Assembly: GCF_900580865.1 (NCBI RefSeq)
Contig: NZ_UTBZ01000159.1
Coordinates: forward strand, 1 to 64,000
Direction: 5' to 3'
Length of the DNA: 64,000 bases
Origin: Pseudomonas viridiflava
Lineage (GTDB): Bacteria > Pseudomonadota > Gammaproteobacteria > Pseudomonadales > Pseudomonadaceae
The notes under the pieces were generated by a model. That model was not told the origin of the DNA and did not search any database. It saw nothing but the letters and a program-made list of their open reading frames with translations. The translations under genes were made by a program, and so were the position numbers. Each line of letters starts with the position of its first letter. The first letter of the stretch is position 1. Positions 16,051-24,691 of this stretch are shown piece by piece.

Positions 16051-17124
16051 ATGCAAATACGTCCGCTGCACAAACTGCTGTGCGCCGCCCTCGGTCTGGG
16101 GATCAGCCTGAGCGCCAGCGCTGCCGATCCGCTGAAGGTCGGTTTCGTTTACATCGGCCCGATCGGTGACCACGGCTGGACGTATCAGCATGAACAGGGG
16201 CGCAAGGCACTCGCGGAGAAATTCGGCAATCAGATCACCACCAACTACGTCGAGAACGTCGCCGAAGGTGCCGACGCCGAACGGGTGATCCGCAACATGG
16301 CCAAAGACAAGTACGACCTGATCTTCACCACCTCTTTCGGCTACATGAACCCCACTGTCAAAGTTGCCAAGCAGTTTCCCAAGGTGACCTTCGAACACGC
16401 CACCGGCTACAAACAGGACAAGAACCTCGGAACCTATCTGGCGCGCACTTACGAGGGTCGCTACGTCGGCGGTTTCCTCGCAGCGAAGATGACCAAGACC
16501 AAGAAGATCGGTTACGTCGCCTCGTTCCCGATCCCCGAGGTGATCCGCGACATCAACTCGATCCAACTGGCCTTGAACAAGTACAACCCCGGCACCGAGA
16601 TCAAAGTGGTGTGGGTCAACTCGTGGTTCGACCCGGGCAAGGAAGCCGATGCGGCCAACGCGCTGATCGACCAGGGCGTCGACGTGGTGTTCCAGCACAC
16701 CGACAGTCCGGCGCCGATTCAAGCTGCCGAACGTCGTGGCGTGTACGCGGTGGGTTACGCCTCGGACATGGCGCACTTCGGGCCGAAAGCCGTGCTGACG
16801 TCGATCGTCAACGACTGGGCGCCGCACTATATTCAGGCGACGCAGAGCGTGATCGACCACACGTGGAAATCCCAGGACTACTGGGGCGGGTTGAAGGAAG
16901 GCACGGTTGAATTGCCGATCAGCGATCTGGTACCAGCAGCGGTGAAAGCCGAGGCCGAGCAGATCATTGCCGACATCAAGAGCGGTGCATTGCAGCCGTT
17001 TACCGGGCCGATCAAGGATCAGGCCGGTGTCGAAAAAATCCCGGCGGGCGTGAGTGCGACGAATGCTGAACTGGCGTCGATGAACTATTACGTTGAAGGC
17101 ATGAAGGCCGAGATGCCGAAGTAA
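16051..17124 (+). CDS. BMP-family substrate-binding lipoprotein-like protein (purine/nucleoside ABC)
   Basis: A 357-residue periplasmic binding protein of the BMP (Bmp/PnrA/Med) family. Residues 1-25 form a signal peptide ending at ASAAD. The mature part opens with KVGFVYIGPIGDHGW, the typical first strand and substrate loop, and contains FTTSFGYMNP and QHTDSPAPIQAAERRG. I chose ATG 16051 because GGAG at 16038-16041 sits 9 bases before it; an upstream extension would read through the REP. BMP proteins bind nucleosides or purines. It is the likely partner of the ABC genes 4.7 kb upstream, although it is encoded apart from them and next to the oxygenase and adenine deaminase. No lipobox cysteine is seen, so it should be soluble. 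Confidence 0.88.
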   Translation: MQIRPLHKLLCAALGLGISLSASAADPLKVGFVYIGPIGDHGWTYQHEQGRKALAEKFGNQITTNYVENVAEGADAERVIRNMAKDKYDLIFTTSFGYMNPTVKVAKQFPKVTFEHATGYKQDKNLGTYLARTYEGRYVGGFLAAKMTKTKKIGYVASFPIPEVIRDINSIQLALNKYNPGTEIKVVWVNSWFDPGKEADAANALIDQGVDVVFQHTDSPAPIQAAERRGVYAVGYASDMAHFGPKAVLTSIVNDWAPHYIQATQSVIDHTWKSQDYWGGLKEGTVELPISDLVPAAVKAEAEQIIADIKSGALQPFTGPIKDQAGVEKIPAGVSATNAELASMNYYVEGMKAEMPK

Positions 17125-17149
17125 TCCACCGATTCACCACACAAAACCC

Positions 17150-17238
17150 TGTGGGAGCGAGCCTGCTCGCGAAAGCGGTGTTTCAGTCGAGATATCTGAA
17201 TCTGATACACCGCTATCGCGAGCAGGCTCACTCCTACA
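17150..17238. repeat. REP inverted pair (class 2)
   Basis: A class-2 copy at 17150-17173 and a slightly diverged inverted copy at 17216-17238, between the BMP gene and the oxygenase gene. Confidence 0.88.
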
Positions 17239-17268
17239 TTTGATCTTCAGCGCTCTCAAGGATTGTGT

Positions 17269-18234
17269 ATGGATCAGCTTCCGATCATTGATATCAGCCC
17301 GCTCTATAGCGACGACGAAAACGCCTGGCCTGCGGTGGCCGAGCAAATCGACCACGCCTGCCGCGAATGGGGCTTTTTCTACATCAAGGGCCACCCGATT
17401 TCAGCGCAGCGCATCGACGCCGTGCTTGATCAGACTCAACGTTTTTTTGCTCTGCCCGCAGCGGAAAAACTCAAGATCGACATCACCCAGACCCGCCACC
17501 ATCGTGGCTACGGCGCCATCGCTACCGAGCAACTCGACCCGAGCAAACCCAGCGATCTGAAAGAAACCTTCGACATGGGCCTGCATCTGCCGGCCAATCA
17601 TCCCGACGTGCTCGCCAAAAAACCGTTGCGCGGGCCGAACCGCCATCCGGCGCAAGCAGGATGGGCTGAATTGATGGAACAGCATTACCTCGACATGCAG
17701 GCCCTCGCGCAAACCCTGTTGCGCGCGATGACTATCGCGCTGAACATCGAACGCGACTTCTTCGACAGCCGCTTCGTTGACCCGGTCAGCGTCCTGCGCA
17801 TGATCCACTACCCACCGCGCCACACCGCCAGCTCCGCCGAGCAGCAAGGCGCCGGCGCACACACCGATTACGGCTGCATCACCCTGCTCTATCAGGACAG
17901 CGCCGGCGGCCTGCAAGTGAAGAACGTGCAGGGCGAATGGATCGACGCACCGCCGATTGACGGCACCTTCGTGGTCAACCTCGGCGACATGATGGCGCGC
18001 TGGAGCAACGACCGTTATCGCTCGACCCCGCACCGGGTGATCAGCCCGCTCGGGGTGGACCGCTACTCGATGCCGTTCTTTGCCGAGCCACACCCGGACA
18101 CGCGCATCGAATGCCTGCCCGGTTGTCAGGACGCACAGCATCCAGCGAAATATCCGACCACCACTTGCGCCGAATTCCTGCTCTCGCGCTTCGCCGATAC
18201 CTACGCCTATCGCCGTGAGCAGGAAGCCGTGTGA
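17269..18234 (+). CDS. 2-oxoglutarate/Fe(II)-dependent oxygenase, isopenicillin-N-synthase-like
   Basis: A 321-residue member of the IPNS/2OG-Fe(II) dioxygenase superfamily. The N-terminal DIOX_N domain begins QLPIIDISPL, and the Fe(II) facial triad is visible as H-x-D in GAHTDYGCITLLYQD near residue 203 and a distal His in RSTPHRVISP near 257. An Arg-x-Ser-like pair for the 2-oxoglutarate carboxylate (DRYSMPFF) follows. The natural substrate is unknown. It stands between the BMP protein and adenine deaminase genes, as in the PA0147-PA0148 region of P. aeruginosa, so a modified purine is a reasonable guess. ATG 17269 follows GTGT with only a weak ribosome site. Confidence 0.82.
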   Translation: MDQLPIIDISPLYSDDENAWPAVAEQIDHACREWGFFYIKGHPISAQRIDAVLDQTQRFFALPAAEKLKIDITQTRHHRGYGAIATEQLDPSKPSDLKETFDMGLHLPANHPDVLAKKPLRGPNRHPAQAGWAELMEQHYLDMQALAQTLLRAMTIALNIERDFFDSRFVDPVSVLRMIHYPPRHTASSAEQQGAGAHTDYGCITLLYQDSAGGLQVKNVQGEWIDAPPIDGTFVVNLGDMMARWSNDRYRSTPHRVISPLGVDRYSMPFFAEPHPDTRIECLPGCQDAQHPAKYPTTTCAEFLLSRFADTYAYRREQEAV

Positions 18235-18314
18235 TGGATCGCTTGGTCAGGTTTTGCCAATTGTTTCGGCGCGCATCTGTAGAATGCCGCCATTGCACCT
18301 GATGAGAAAAGAAT

Positions 18315-19268
18315 ATGTACGACTGGCTCAACGCCTTGCCCAAGGCTGAACTGCACCTGCATCTGGAAGGCTCGCTGGAGCCCGAGCTGCTGTTCGCCCT
18401 GGCCGAACGCAACAAGATCGCCCTGCCGTGGAGCGACGTGGAAACCCTGCGCAAGGCTTACGCCTTCAACAACCTGCAGGAATTCCTCGACCTGTATTAC
18501 CAGGGTGCCGACGTGTTGCGCACCTCACAGGATTTCTACGACCTGACCTGGGCCTACCTGCTGCGCTGCAAAGCACAGAACGTCATTCACACCGAACCGT
18601 TCTTCGACCCGCAGACCCACACCGACCGGGGCATCCCGTTCGAAGTGGTGCTCAACGGCATCGCCGCGGCACTGAAGGATGGCGAGCAACAACTGGGCAT
18701 CAGCAGCGGTTTGATCCTCAGCTTCCTGCGCCACCTCAGCGAAGAAGAAGCCGAGAAAACCCTCGACCAGGCGCTGCCATTCCGTGATGCGTTTGTCGCC
18801 GTCGGTCTGGACAGCTCCGAGATGGGCCACCCGCCAAGCAAGTTCCAGCGCGTGTTCGATCGTGCCCGTCACGAAGGCTTCCTGACCGTTGCCCACGCTG
18901 GTGAAGAAGGCCCGCCGGAATACATCTGGGAAGCCATCGACCTGCTGAAAATCCAGCGTATCGACCATGGCGTGCGGGCCATCGAAGACGAGCGCCTGAT
19001 GCAGCGGATCATCGACGAGCAGATCCCGCTGACCGTGTGCCCGTTGTCGAACACCAAGCTCTGCGTGTTCGATCACATGTCGCAGCACAACATCCTCGAC
19101 ATGCTTGAGCGTGGCGTGAAGGTCACGGTGAACTCCGATGACCCGGCGTACTTTGGTGGTTATGTGACCGAGAACTTCCATGCGCTGTACGAGCACTTGG
19201 GCATGACCCAGGATCAGGCCAAGCGCCTGGCGCAGAACAGCCTGGATGCGCGACTGGTAAAACAGTAA
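18315..19268 (+). CDS. Adenine deaminase (adenosine-deaminase-like family)
   Basis: A 317-residue amidohydrolase of the adenosine/adenine deaminase family. The metal ligands H-x-H appear as LHLHLEGS (residues 13-20), with further motifs HAGEEGPPEYIWEA near 194, DHGVRA near 216 and NSDDPAYFGGY near 273. The length (about 317) and the LHLHLEGSLEPE start fit the bacterial adenine deaminase subgroup (PA0148 type) that makes hypoxanthine, rather than larger adenosine deaminases. A -10-like TAGAAT lies at 18280-18285. It closes the purine block and would feed hypoxanthine to xanthine/urate catabolism. Confidence 0.88.
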   Translation: MYDWLNALPKAELHLHLEGSLEPELLFALAERNKIALPWSDVETLRKAYAFNNLQEFLDLYYQGADVLRTSQDFYDLTWAYLLRCKAQNVIHTEPFFDPQTHTDRGIPFEVVLNGIAAALKDGEQQLGISSGLILSFLRHLSEEEAEKTLDQALPFRDAFVAVGLDSSEMGHPPSKFQRVFDRARHEGFLTVAHAGEEGPPEYIWEAIDLLKIQRIDHGVRAIEDERLMQRIIDEQIPLTVCPLSNTKLCVFDHMSQHNILDMLERGVKVTVNSDDPAYFGGYVTENFHALYEHLGMTQDQAKRLAQNSLDARLVKQ

Positions 19269-19286
19269 GCAACACCGCAAAACCCT

Positions 19287-19376
19287 TGTAGGAGCGAGCC
19301 TGCTCGCGAAGAGGGAGTGTCAGTCAACATTTTCGTTTAATGACACTCCGCTTTCGCGAGCAGGCTCGCTCCCACA
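19287..19376. repeat. REP inverted pair (class 2) with nested palindrome
   Basis: Class-2 copies at 19287-19310 and 19353-19376. Between them GAGTGTCA and TGACACTC make an inner inverted repeat, so the whole unit can fold as one long cruciform between the convergent adenine deaminase and MFS genes. Confidence 0.9.
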
Positions 19377-19389
19377 GTGGGTTCTTTGT

Positions 19390-20772
19390 TTAGCCCGGGA
19401 TTTTGGCTTCAGTCAGCTCCTCCAGGGTCTTACCCCGCGTCTCCATCCCGAACAGCCACACCACCCCCGCCGCTATCGCAAAACACGCCGCGCCCAACGC
19501 AAACACCCCGCCCTGCCCGGTAATCGGGAACACCAGCCCGGTCACCAACGGCCCGAGCAACGAACCCACGCGGCCAATGGCCGAGGCAAAGCCTGAGCCT
19601 GTCGCCCGCGCCGACGTCGGATACAGCTCCGGCGTGTAGGTGTAGAGCACCGCCCACATGCCGAACAGGAAAAACTGCATCAACAGACCTGTGCCGATCA
19701 GCAGCGCCACGTTGCCGCCAAACACCGCACTCTGCCCATACAAAAACGCCATCACCCCACCACCGAGCAACGTGACGATGCACACCGGTTTGCGCCCCCA
19801 GCGCTCGACCAGCCACGCCGCCATGAGGAATCCGGGAATCCCGCCCAGGGAGATCAGCACCGTGTAATACACCGACTGCGTCACGGCAAAACCCGACTGT
19901 TGCAGCAACGCGCTGAGCCACGACGTCAGCCCGTAAAACCCGAGTAGCGCAAAGAACCACAGACTCCAGATCATCGTGGTGCGCTGACGATACTGTGGCG
20001 ACCAGATCTGCTTGAGCGCCGCAAAGAAATCGCCGGGCGGCGTCACGGTGCGCGGCAAGCGCAGCGGTTCCGGCAACGCCGCACCGCCGAGGGACGAACG
20101 CACCCGCTCCTCGATGCCGTTCAACACCTTGTCTGCCGCCTCGTGTCTTCCAGCCTGCTCCAGCCAGCGCGGTGACTCGGGAATGAAAAAACGGATCGCC
20201 AGCACAAACACCGCCGGCACCGCCAACACCAGAAAGATGTCACGCCAGCCAATCAGTGGCAGCAGAAAGTAAGACAGCACACCGGCGGCAACGAAACCCA
20301 GCGGCCAGAAGCCGTCCATCAATGCGATGTAGCGCCCGCGGCGTTGCGCCGGTATCAGCTCCGACAGCATCGATTGAGCGATAGGGAATTCCATGCCCAT
20401 GCCAATCCCCAACAGAATGCGAAACAGCGTCAGCGTCTCGACCGTTTGTGCCGTCGAGCACAGATAACTGGCCACGCCCCACAAGACGATGCTCCACTGA
20501 AACACCGGTTTACGCCCGAAGCGATCGGCGAGCATGCCGGACAGCGACGCCCCCAGCACCATGCCGAAAAAGCTCGAACTGGCGAGCAGTCCTGCTTGCG
20601 CACTGCTCAGGCCGAACTCCGCTTTGATCGAGCCAAGCAGAAACGTCATCATCGCCAGATCCATGGAGTCGAAGAAAAACGCCAGCGCGATGATGATGAA
20701 AATGATCCGGTGATAACCGCTGATCGGCAGTCGTTCCAAGCGTTCTGCCGCGCTGTAGCCGTGAGTGTCCAT
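19390..20772 (-). CDS. MFS transporter, sugar-porter/aromatic-acid type
   Basis: A 460-residue 12-helix major facilitator. The loop 2-3 motif is ADRFGRKPVF near residue 86, the helix-4 region reads RILLGIGMGMEFPIAQSMLSE, and the central PESPRWL motif near 208 and the loop 8-9 motif VERWGRKPV are those of the sugar-porter/AAHS group. The C-terminal METRGKTLEEL is also typical of sugar porters. The substrate cannot be read; the nearest linked genes are regulators only. The gene lies 138 bases downstream of the ArsR-type gene on the same strand and may be under its control. Confidence 0.86.
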   Translation of the reverse strand: MDTHGYSAAERLERLPISGYHRIIFIIIALAFFFDSMDLAMMTFLLGSIKAEFGLSSAQAGLLASSSFFGMVLGASLSGMLADRFGRKPVFQWSIVLWGVASYLCSTAQTVETLTLFRILLGIGMGMEFPIAQSMLSELIPAQRRGRYIALMDGFWPLGFVAAGVLSYFLLPLIGWRDIFLVLAVPAVFVLAIRFFIPESPRWLEQAGRHEAADKVLNGIEERVRSSLGGAALPEPLRLPRTVTPPGDFFAALKQIWSPQYRQRTTMIWSLWFFALLGFYGLTSWLSALLQQSGFAVTQSVYYTVLISLGGIPGFLMAAWLVERWGRKPVCIVTLLGGGVMAFLYGQSAVFGGNVALLIGTGLLMQFFLFGMWAVLYTYTPELYPTSARATGSGFASAIGRVGSLLGPLVTGLVFPITGQGGVFALGAACFAIAAGVVWLFGMETRGKTLEELTEAKIPG

Positions 20773-20910
20773 GCCGCCTCCCCCATCCGAAATGTCCCCG
20801 GATCGAGTGTGCGTGATAGCGCCTCGGCGTTCGTGCTGGATGCGACCTGTTCGCAGTCGTGGACGACGCCAGAAGCGCTGAGGCAGTTCCGGGCGTCGAT
20901 TGCGAGTGCT

Positions 20911-21645
20911 CTACAAGGCCATTTCCAGCTCGGTTTCCCTCGCGAATCGATGCAGTTCCCGTTGGCCGGTGGCCGTCAATTGCAAGGCCCGAGAGTCGTT
21001 GGGCAGCGTCAGCCAACCGGACTGCATGAACAGCTGCAACAGTGCGGCGCCGAGTGAGCCCCCCATGTGCGGACGACGTTCGCTCCAGTCCGGGCACGCA
21101 CACGCCACTTGCACGTTGCGGTGAGCCAACGCCTGAATGAACACCCCGCGGCCCGCCAAGCGGTTCGCGCCTTTGTGGGTCACTACCACGCGTTGTTCAA
21201 GCTGCTCGATCCAGCCGGCATCGAGCAACCGCTGATACAGATCCGCCGCCAGCGTACCGCCGAGGTGGTCATCGCAAAAACGCGCGCGCAACAGCGAAGA
21301 CGGTGCGGTCTGCGGCTTGGCCATGGGGGTGGTGCGCTTGAACACCTCGGGAATCTCCCTTGGAGCACTGGCGATGGTGGCGCTGGCCAATGCTTCTATC
21401 GCCGCACCGACCTCCGGTGCCGAGAGACGGAAAAAACGTTTACGACCACGGACTTCGACCTTCAACAGACCACCCGTGGATAGCCGCGCCAGGTGCGCAC
21501 TGGCCGACGACGGCGACAGCCCTGCCAATAGCGCAAGCTCCTCGGTTTGCCGGGCCGAGCCATCCATCAACGCCCACATCATCGCGCTGCGCTTGGGGTC
21601 GGCCAGCAACGTGGCGATCTGGCTGATGCAAGGTGCATGTTCCAT
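20911..21645 (-). CDS. ArsR-family HTH regulator with extended C-terminal domain
   Basis: A 244-residue regulator. The N-terminal 90 residues form an ArsR-type winged helix (ISQIATLLADPKRSAMMWAL, then LSPSSASAHLARLSTGGLL). The remaining 150 residues form a second domain (RARFCDDHLGGTLAADLYQRLL, then VACACPDWSERRPHMGGSLG) found in a group of Pseudomonas/Burkholderia transcriptional regulators. The CACP and RFCDDH stretches carry Cys/His residues that could bind metal, but this is speculative. ATG 21645 was chosen because GGAG sits about nine bases before it and the N-terminus fits the family. Its target may be the MFS gene downstream. Confidence 0.82.
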   Translation of the reverse strand: MEHAPCISQIATLLADPKRSAMMWALMDGSARQTEELALLAGLSPSSASAHLARLSTGGLLKVEVRGRKRFFRLSAPEVGAAIEALASATIASAPREIPEVFKRTTPMAKPQTAPSSLLRARFCDDHLGGTLAADLYQRLLDAGWIEQLEQRVVVTHKGANRLAGRGVFIQALAHRNVQVACACPDWSERRPHMGGSLGAALLQLFMQSGWLTLPNDSRALQLTATGQRELHRFARETELEMAL

Positions 21646-21962
21646 GTGTTCACTCCCTGTTGAATCGTATCGTCTACTGCTCGGAGACATCTTGGCCGGT
21701 AATGAGTCATCGGCCAAGACGCGAAAATCGCCATGAACCGGGGCGAGGCAAGCCACTGACGCAGCCTGCTCCGGCACAGAACCCGCAGCAGTTGCGCGAC
21801 CGTCACTCGAAGACTGGCGACGCGCTGCGAGGGTCTCCGGGCCGGGGTGTCGGTGCTGGCATGAGGCGGGCGCTAGTATAAGCGGGTTAGCCCCCGCGTC
21901 CCGCGCCGGGGCCTGCGCAGGTGGTGATTGTTCCTGACAGAAATTTCTCTATTTACCTGCGA
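21646..21962. other. Non-coding gap of 317 bases
   Basis: This is the upstream region of the ArsR-type gene and the 3' side of the LysR-type gene. It is G/C-rich around 21860-21930 with a weak GCGGG/CCCGC hairpin. I find no credible gene, REP or clear operator in it. Confidence 0.5.
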
Positions 21963-22892
21963 CTAATGATCAACTTTCGAAAAAACGGGAAATTGACTAC
22001 TCAAATCAGCGCATCGGCTGGCGAGCATTTCCCTTAGAAGGTTCACTGGCTTACTCAATTGTGCGCGATGGGCGCACAACAAATTCAGCGGTGCGCGCTC
22101 ACAGAGCAGCTCCGGCAGCAGCACTTTGAGGCGCCCGGCGAGCACATCGGCGCCCACATCCAGCCACGACTTGTAGGCAATTCCGGCACCGGCCAGCGCC
22201 CACAGGCGCACAACGTCGGCGTCATCGCTGAAACGGTCGCCACTGACGGTCAGGCCGACTTCACGTTTACCGTCATGAAAACTCCAATGGTCATGAACCC
22301 GGCTACCGAGCATGTACAGCAGGCAGTTGTGCTGAGTCAGTTGTTCGAGCTGGTGCGGCTCGCCGTGTCGGGCCAGGTACGCCGGGGAGGCACACAGCAC
22401 GCGGCGGTTTTGCGGAGCGATGGGCAAAGCGACCAGGCTTGAATCTTCCGGCTCGCCGTAGCGCAAGGCGATGTCCACCGGTTGACGGAACAGATCGGCG
22501 ATGCGGTCGCCAAGCAGCAAACGCACGGTCAGCTTCGGGTGCTGACGCTGGAACTCGTCGAGCCACGGCAACAACAGATTGCGCCCGAAGTCCGAAGGCG
22601 CCGACAACTGCAGAACGCCGCTGACCTGTTCCTGTCCGCTGGCGAGCAAACGTCGGCCTTCATCAAGATTGCTCAGCGCCGCCCGCGCGTATTCGAGAAA
22701 GCCGTCGCCTTCGGCTGTCAGGCGCAGGCTGCGGGTCGAACGGGCCAGCAAGCGCGCCCCCAGTTGCTGTTCGATCCGTTTCAATGCCGCACTGGCCACG
22801 GCCGCGGACATGTCCATCACCCGCGCTGCCGCTGACAGACTGCCCAGGTCCGCCGCCCGGACAAACAACTGCAAGTCGTCGAAACGCAACAT
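21963..22892 (-). CDS. LysR-type transcriptional regulator
   Basis: A 309-residue LysR-family protein. Residues 1-60 hold the HTH (LQLFVRAADLGSLSAAARVM, then SAAVASAALKRIEQQLGARL), followed by a LysR substrate-binding domain (GVLQLSAPSDFGRNLL onward). This is the common CrgA/DmlR-like subgroup. It is divergent from the monooxygenase and quinone-reductase genes, with 119 bases between the starts. An A/T-rich stretch in that gap (22905-22950) probably holds both promoters. The likely targets are the divergent genes, which suggests a quinone or aldehyde stress response. Confidence 0.88.
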   Translation of the reverse strand: MLRFDDLQLFVRAADLGSLSAAARVMDMSAAVASAALKRIEQQLGARLLARSTRSLRLTAEGDGFLEYARAALSNLDEGRRLLASGQEQVSGVLQLSAPSDFGRNLLLPWLDEFQRQHPKLTVRLLLGDRIADLFRQPVDIALRYGEPEDSSLVALPIAPQNRRVLCASPAYLARHGEPHQLEQLTQHNCLLYMLGSRVHDHWSFHDGKREVGLTVSGDRFSDDADVVRLWALAGAGIAYKSWLDVGADVLAGRLKVLLPELLCERAPLNLLCAHRAQLSKPVNLLREMLASRCADLSSQFPVFSKVDH

Positions 22893-23011
22893 GCTCAGCC
22901 TCGATTATCAAAAAAATATTGAAAGAGACTGCACTTTTAGCCGGTTTTATCTCGCAGAGAAATAGCTAATCATCTCTCCATCGCATTCATCCCGCTTCTC
23001 TGGAGCCGAGC

Positions 23012-23305
23012 ATGACCCAGCCATTCACCGCTATTGCCACCCTGATCGCCAAACCGGGCCAACAGGATCTTCTCGAACAGGGCCTGCGCGCACTGGTTGA
23101 ACCGAGCCGCGCCGAAACCGGTTGCAGCCAGTACGACCTGCACCGTGACCTCGCCGACCCGCAGGTGTTTTATGTGATTGAACACTGGGCCAGCGAAGCG
23201 ATTCTTGAGGCGCACAACGCCAGCGCGCACTTCCAGCATTTCCAGGCAACGGCTGGCCACGTCATCGAACACTTCCAGCTCAAGCGCCTCGGCGCAATTG
23301 CCTGA
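23012..23305 (+). CDS. Antibiotic-biosynthesis-monooxygenase (ABM) domain protein, YgiN-like
   Basis: A 97-residue single-domain protein of the dimeric alpha+beta barrel superfamily. The start AIATLIAKPGQQDLLEQGL, the middle ETGCSQYDLHRDLADPQVFYV and the following EHWASEAILEAHNAS match the YgiN/quinol-monooxygenase group. The family includes quinol oxidising enzymes and proteins of unknown function. TGGAG lies about seven bases before ATG 23012. It is followed 32 bases later by a quinone-reductase-like gene; together they may act on quinones or other reactive carbonyl compounds. Confidence 0.87.
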   Translation: MTQPFTAIATLIAKPGQQDLLEQGLRALVEPSRAETGCSQYDLHRDLADPQVFYVIEHWASEAILEAHNASAHFQHFQATAGHVIEHFQLKRLGAIA

Positions 23306-23337
23306 GCCCTTCTTCTATCACCTGTACGGAGCCACTC

Positions 23338-24351
23338 ATGAAAGCCATCGCCTATTACGCGTCCCTGCCGATCAGCGACGCAAAATCCCTGCAAGACATC
23401 GAACTGCCAGAACCGGTCGCCGGCCCGCGCGATCTGCTGGTGGAAGTCAAAGCCATTTCGGTCAATCCGGTCGACACCAAAGTACGGCAGAACGTGGCTC
23501 CCGAAGAGGGTGCAGCGAAAGTGCTGGGCTGGGACGTCGCCGGTGTGGTCAAGGCTGTGGGCAGCGAAGTGACGTTGTTCAAGGCCGGCGACAAGGTTTT
23601 CTACGCCGGCTCCATCGCCCGTGCCGGCGGCAACAGTGAACTGCACGTGGTCGATGAACGTATCGTCGGCCATATGCCGAAATCCCTTGGTTTTGCCGAA
23701 GCCGCCGCGCTGCCGCTGACCGCGATCACCGCATGGGAGCTGTTGTTCGAGCGCCTGCAAATCCGCGAAGGCAATACCGATGAAGGCCAGAGCCTGCTGA
23801 TCGTCGGTGCCGCCGGCGGGGTTGGCTCGATCCTGACGCAATTGGCCAGGCAACTGACCGGTCTTAAAGTCATCGGCACCGCGTCCCGCGAGCAGACCCG
23901 CGATTGGGTCAAAGAACTGGGCGCCGATCTGGTCATCGATCACAGCCAGCCGCTGAGCGAAGAACTCAAGCGCGCCGGGATCGACAGCGTGACTCACGTC
24001 GCCAGCCTGACTCAGACGGATCAACATCTGGATCAATTGGTCGAGGCGCTGACGCCGCAAGGCAAACTGGCACTGATCGACGATCCGAAGTCGCTGGACG
24101 TGAGCAAACTCAAGCGCAAGAGCCTGTCGCTGCATTGGGAGTTCATGTACACCCGCTCGCTGTTCGAGACGCCGGACATGATCGAACAGCACAAACTGCT
24201 TAACCGCGTGGCGCAGCTGATTGATGCCGGGACGCTGAAGACAACAGTGGGCGAGCATTTCGGCACAATCAATGCGGCGAACCTGCGTCGCGCCCATGAG
24301 CTGCTGGAAAGTGGCAAAGCCAAGGGGAAAATTGTTTTAGAAGGTTTCTAA
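23338..24351 (+). CDS. NADPH:quinone reductase-like (zinc-independent MDR) oxidoreductase
   Basis: A 337-residue medium-chain dehydrogenase/reductase. The GroES-like domain has the DTKVRQN and VLGWDVAGVV segments. The Rossmann motif is GAAGGVGSILTQLA near residue 161. The catalytic and structural zinc ligands of alcohol dehydrogenases are absent, so this is the quinone-oxidoreductase or zinc-less ADH-like type. It begins 32 bases after the monooxygenase gene with GGAG before ATG, and ends at an intrinsic terminator. Probable role: NADPH-dependent reduction of quinones or enones, under the divergent LysR regulator. Confidence 0.88.
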   Translation: MKAIAYYASLPISDAKSLQDIELPEPVAGPRDLLVEVKAISVNPVDTKVRQNVAPEEGAAKVLGWDVAGVVKAVGSEVTLFKAGDKVFYAGSIARAGGNSELHVVDERIVGHMPKSLGFAEAAALPLTAITAWELLFERLQIREGNTDEGQSLLIVGAAGGVGSILTQLARQLTGLKVIGTASREQTRDWVKELGADLVIDHSQPLSEELKRAGIDSVTHVASLTQTDQHLDQLVEALTPQGKLALIDDPKSLDVSKLKRKSLSLHWEFMYTRSLFETPDMIEQHKLLNRVAQLIDAGTLKTTVGEHFGTINAANLRRAHELLESGKAKGKIVLEGF

Positions 24352-24363
24352 AAAACCGCACGT

Positions 24364-24412
24364 CGCAGCCTTCGCCGAACCTAGAGCGGTCGGCGGGGCT
24401 GCGCTGTTTTTT
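24364..24412 (+). terminator. Intrinsic terminator after the quinone-reductase gene
   Basis: CGCAGCC (24364-24370) pairs with GGCTGCG (24397-24403). Inner CGCCGA/TCGGCG extends the stem, and a run of six T follows at 24407-24412. Confidence 0.8.
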
Positions 24413-24511
24413 GCCGTCAGTCCGATGCTTGACCGTTGTCACAATTGCGATCGTATTCAGGTCTACAATCGAAGCCTCTGCGATACATCTTTTACGCAAG
24501 GGAGGTCAGCA

Positions 24512-24685
24512 ATGAAGATCCTGATAAAAGAAGTGGCAAAGTCTCAATGGCAGGTTCGTCTGGACCAACACGCCGTGACATTCCGCAGTGAAGCCGAAGC
24601 TTTGGCCTTCACTCGCACCCTCGAAGCGCGACTTTGCGCGCCCCATCAGATTCCCGACCGCAGCCAGCAGCGCGCCGCCGGCTGA
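24512..24685 (+). CDS. Small protein of unknown function, 57 residues
   Basis: A short gene with a strong ribosome site (GGGAGG at 24500-24505, 6 bases before ATG). The protein is basic, begins MKILIKEVAKSQWQVRLDQH and has no Cys, signal peptide or membrane segment. The central part (AVTFRSEAEALAFTRTLEAR) looks like a beta-hairpin followed by a helix, similar in outline to DUF2188-like small proteins, but I do not recognise it with certainty. It stands alone behind a terminator and ahead of a convergent MFS gene that ends 7 bases away. Confidence 0.75.
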   Translation: MKILIKEVAKSQWQVRLDQHAVTFRSEAEALAFTRTLEARLCAPHQIPDRSQQRAAG

Positions 24686-24691
24686 GGCTAT

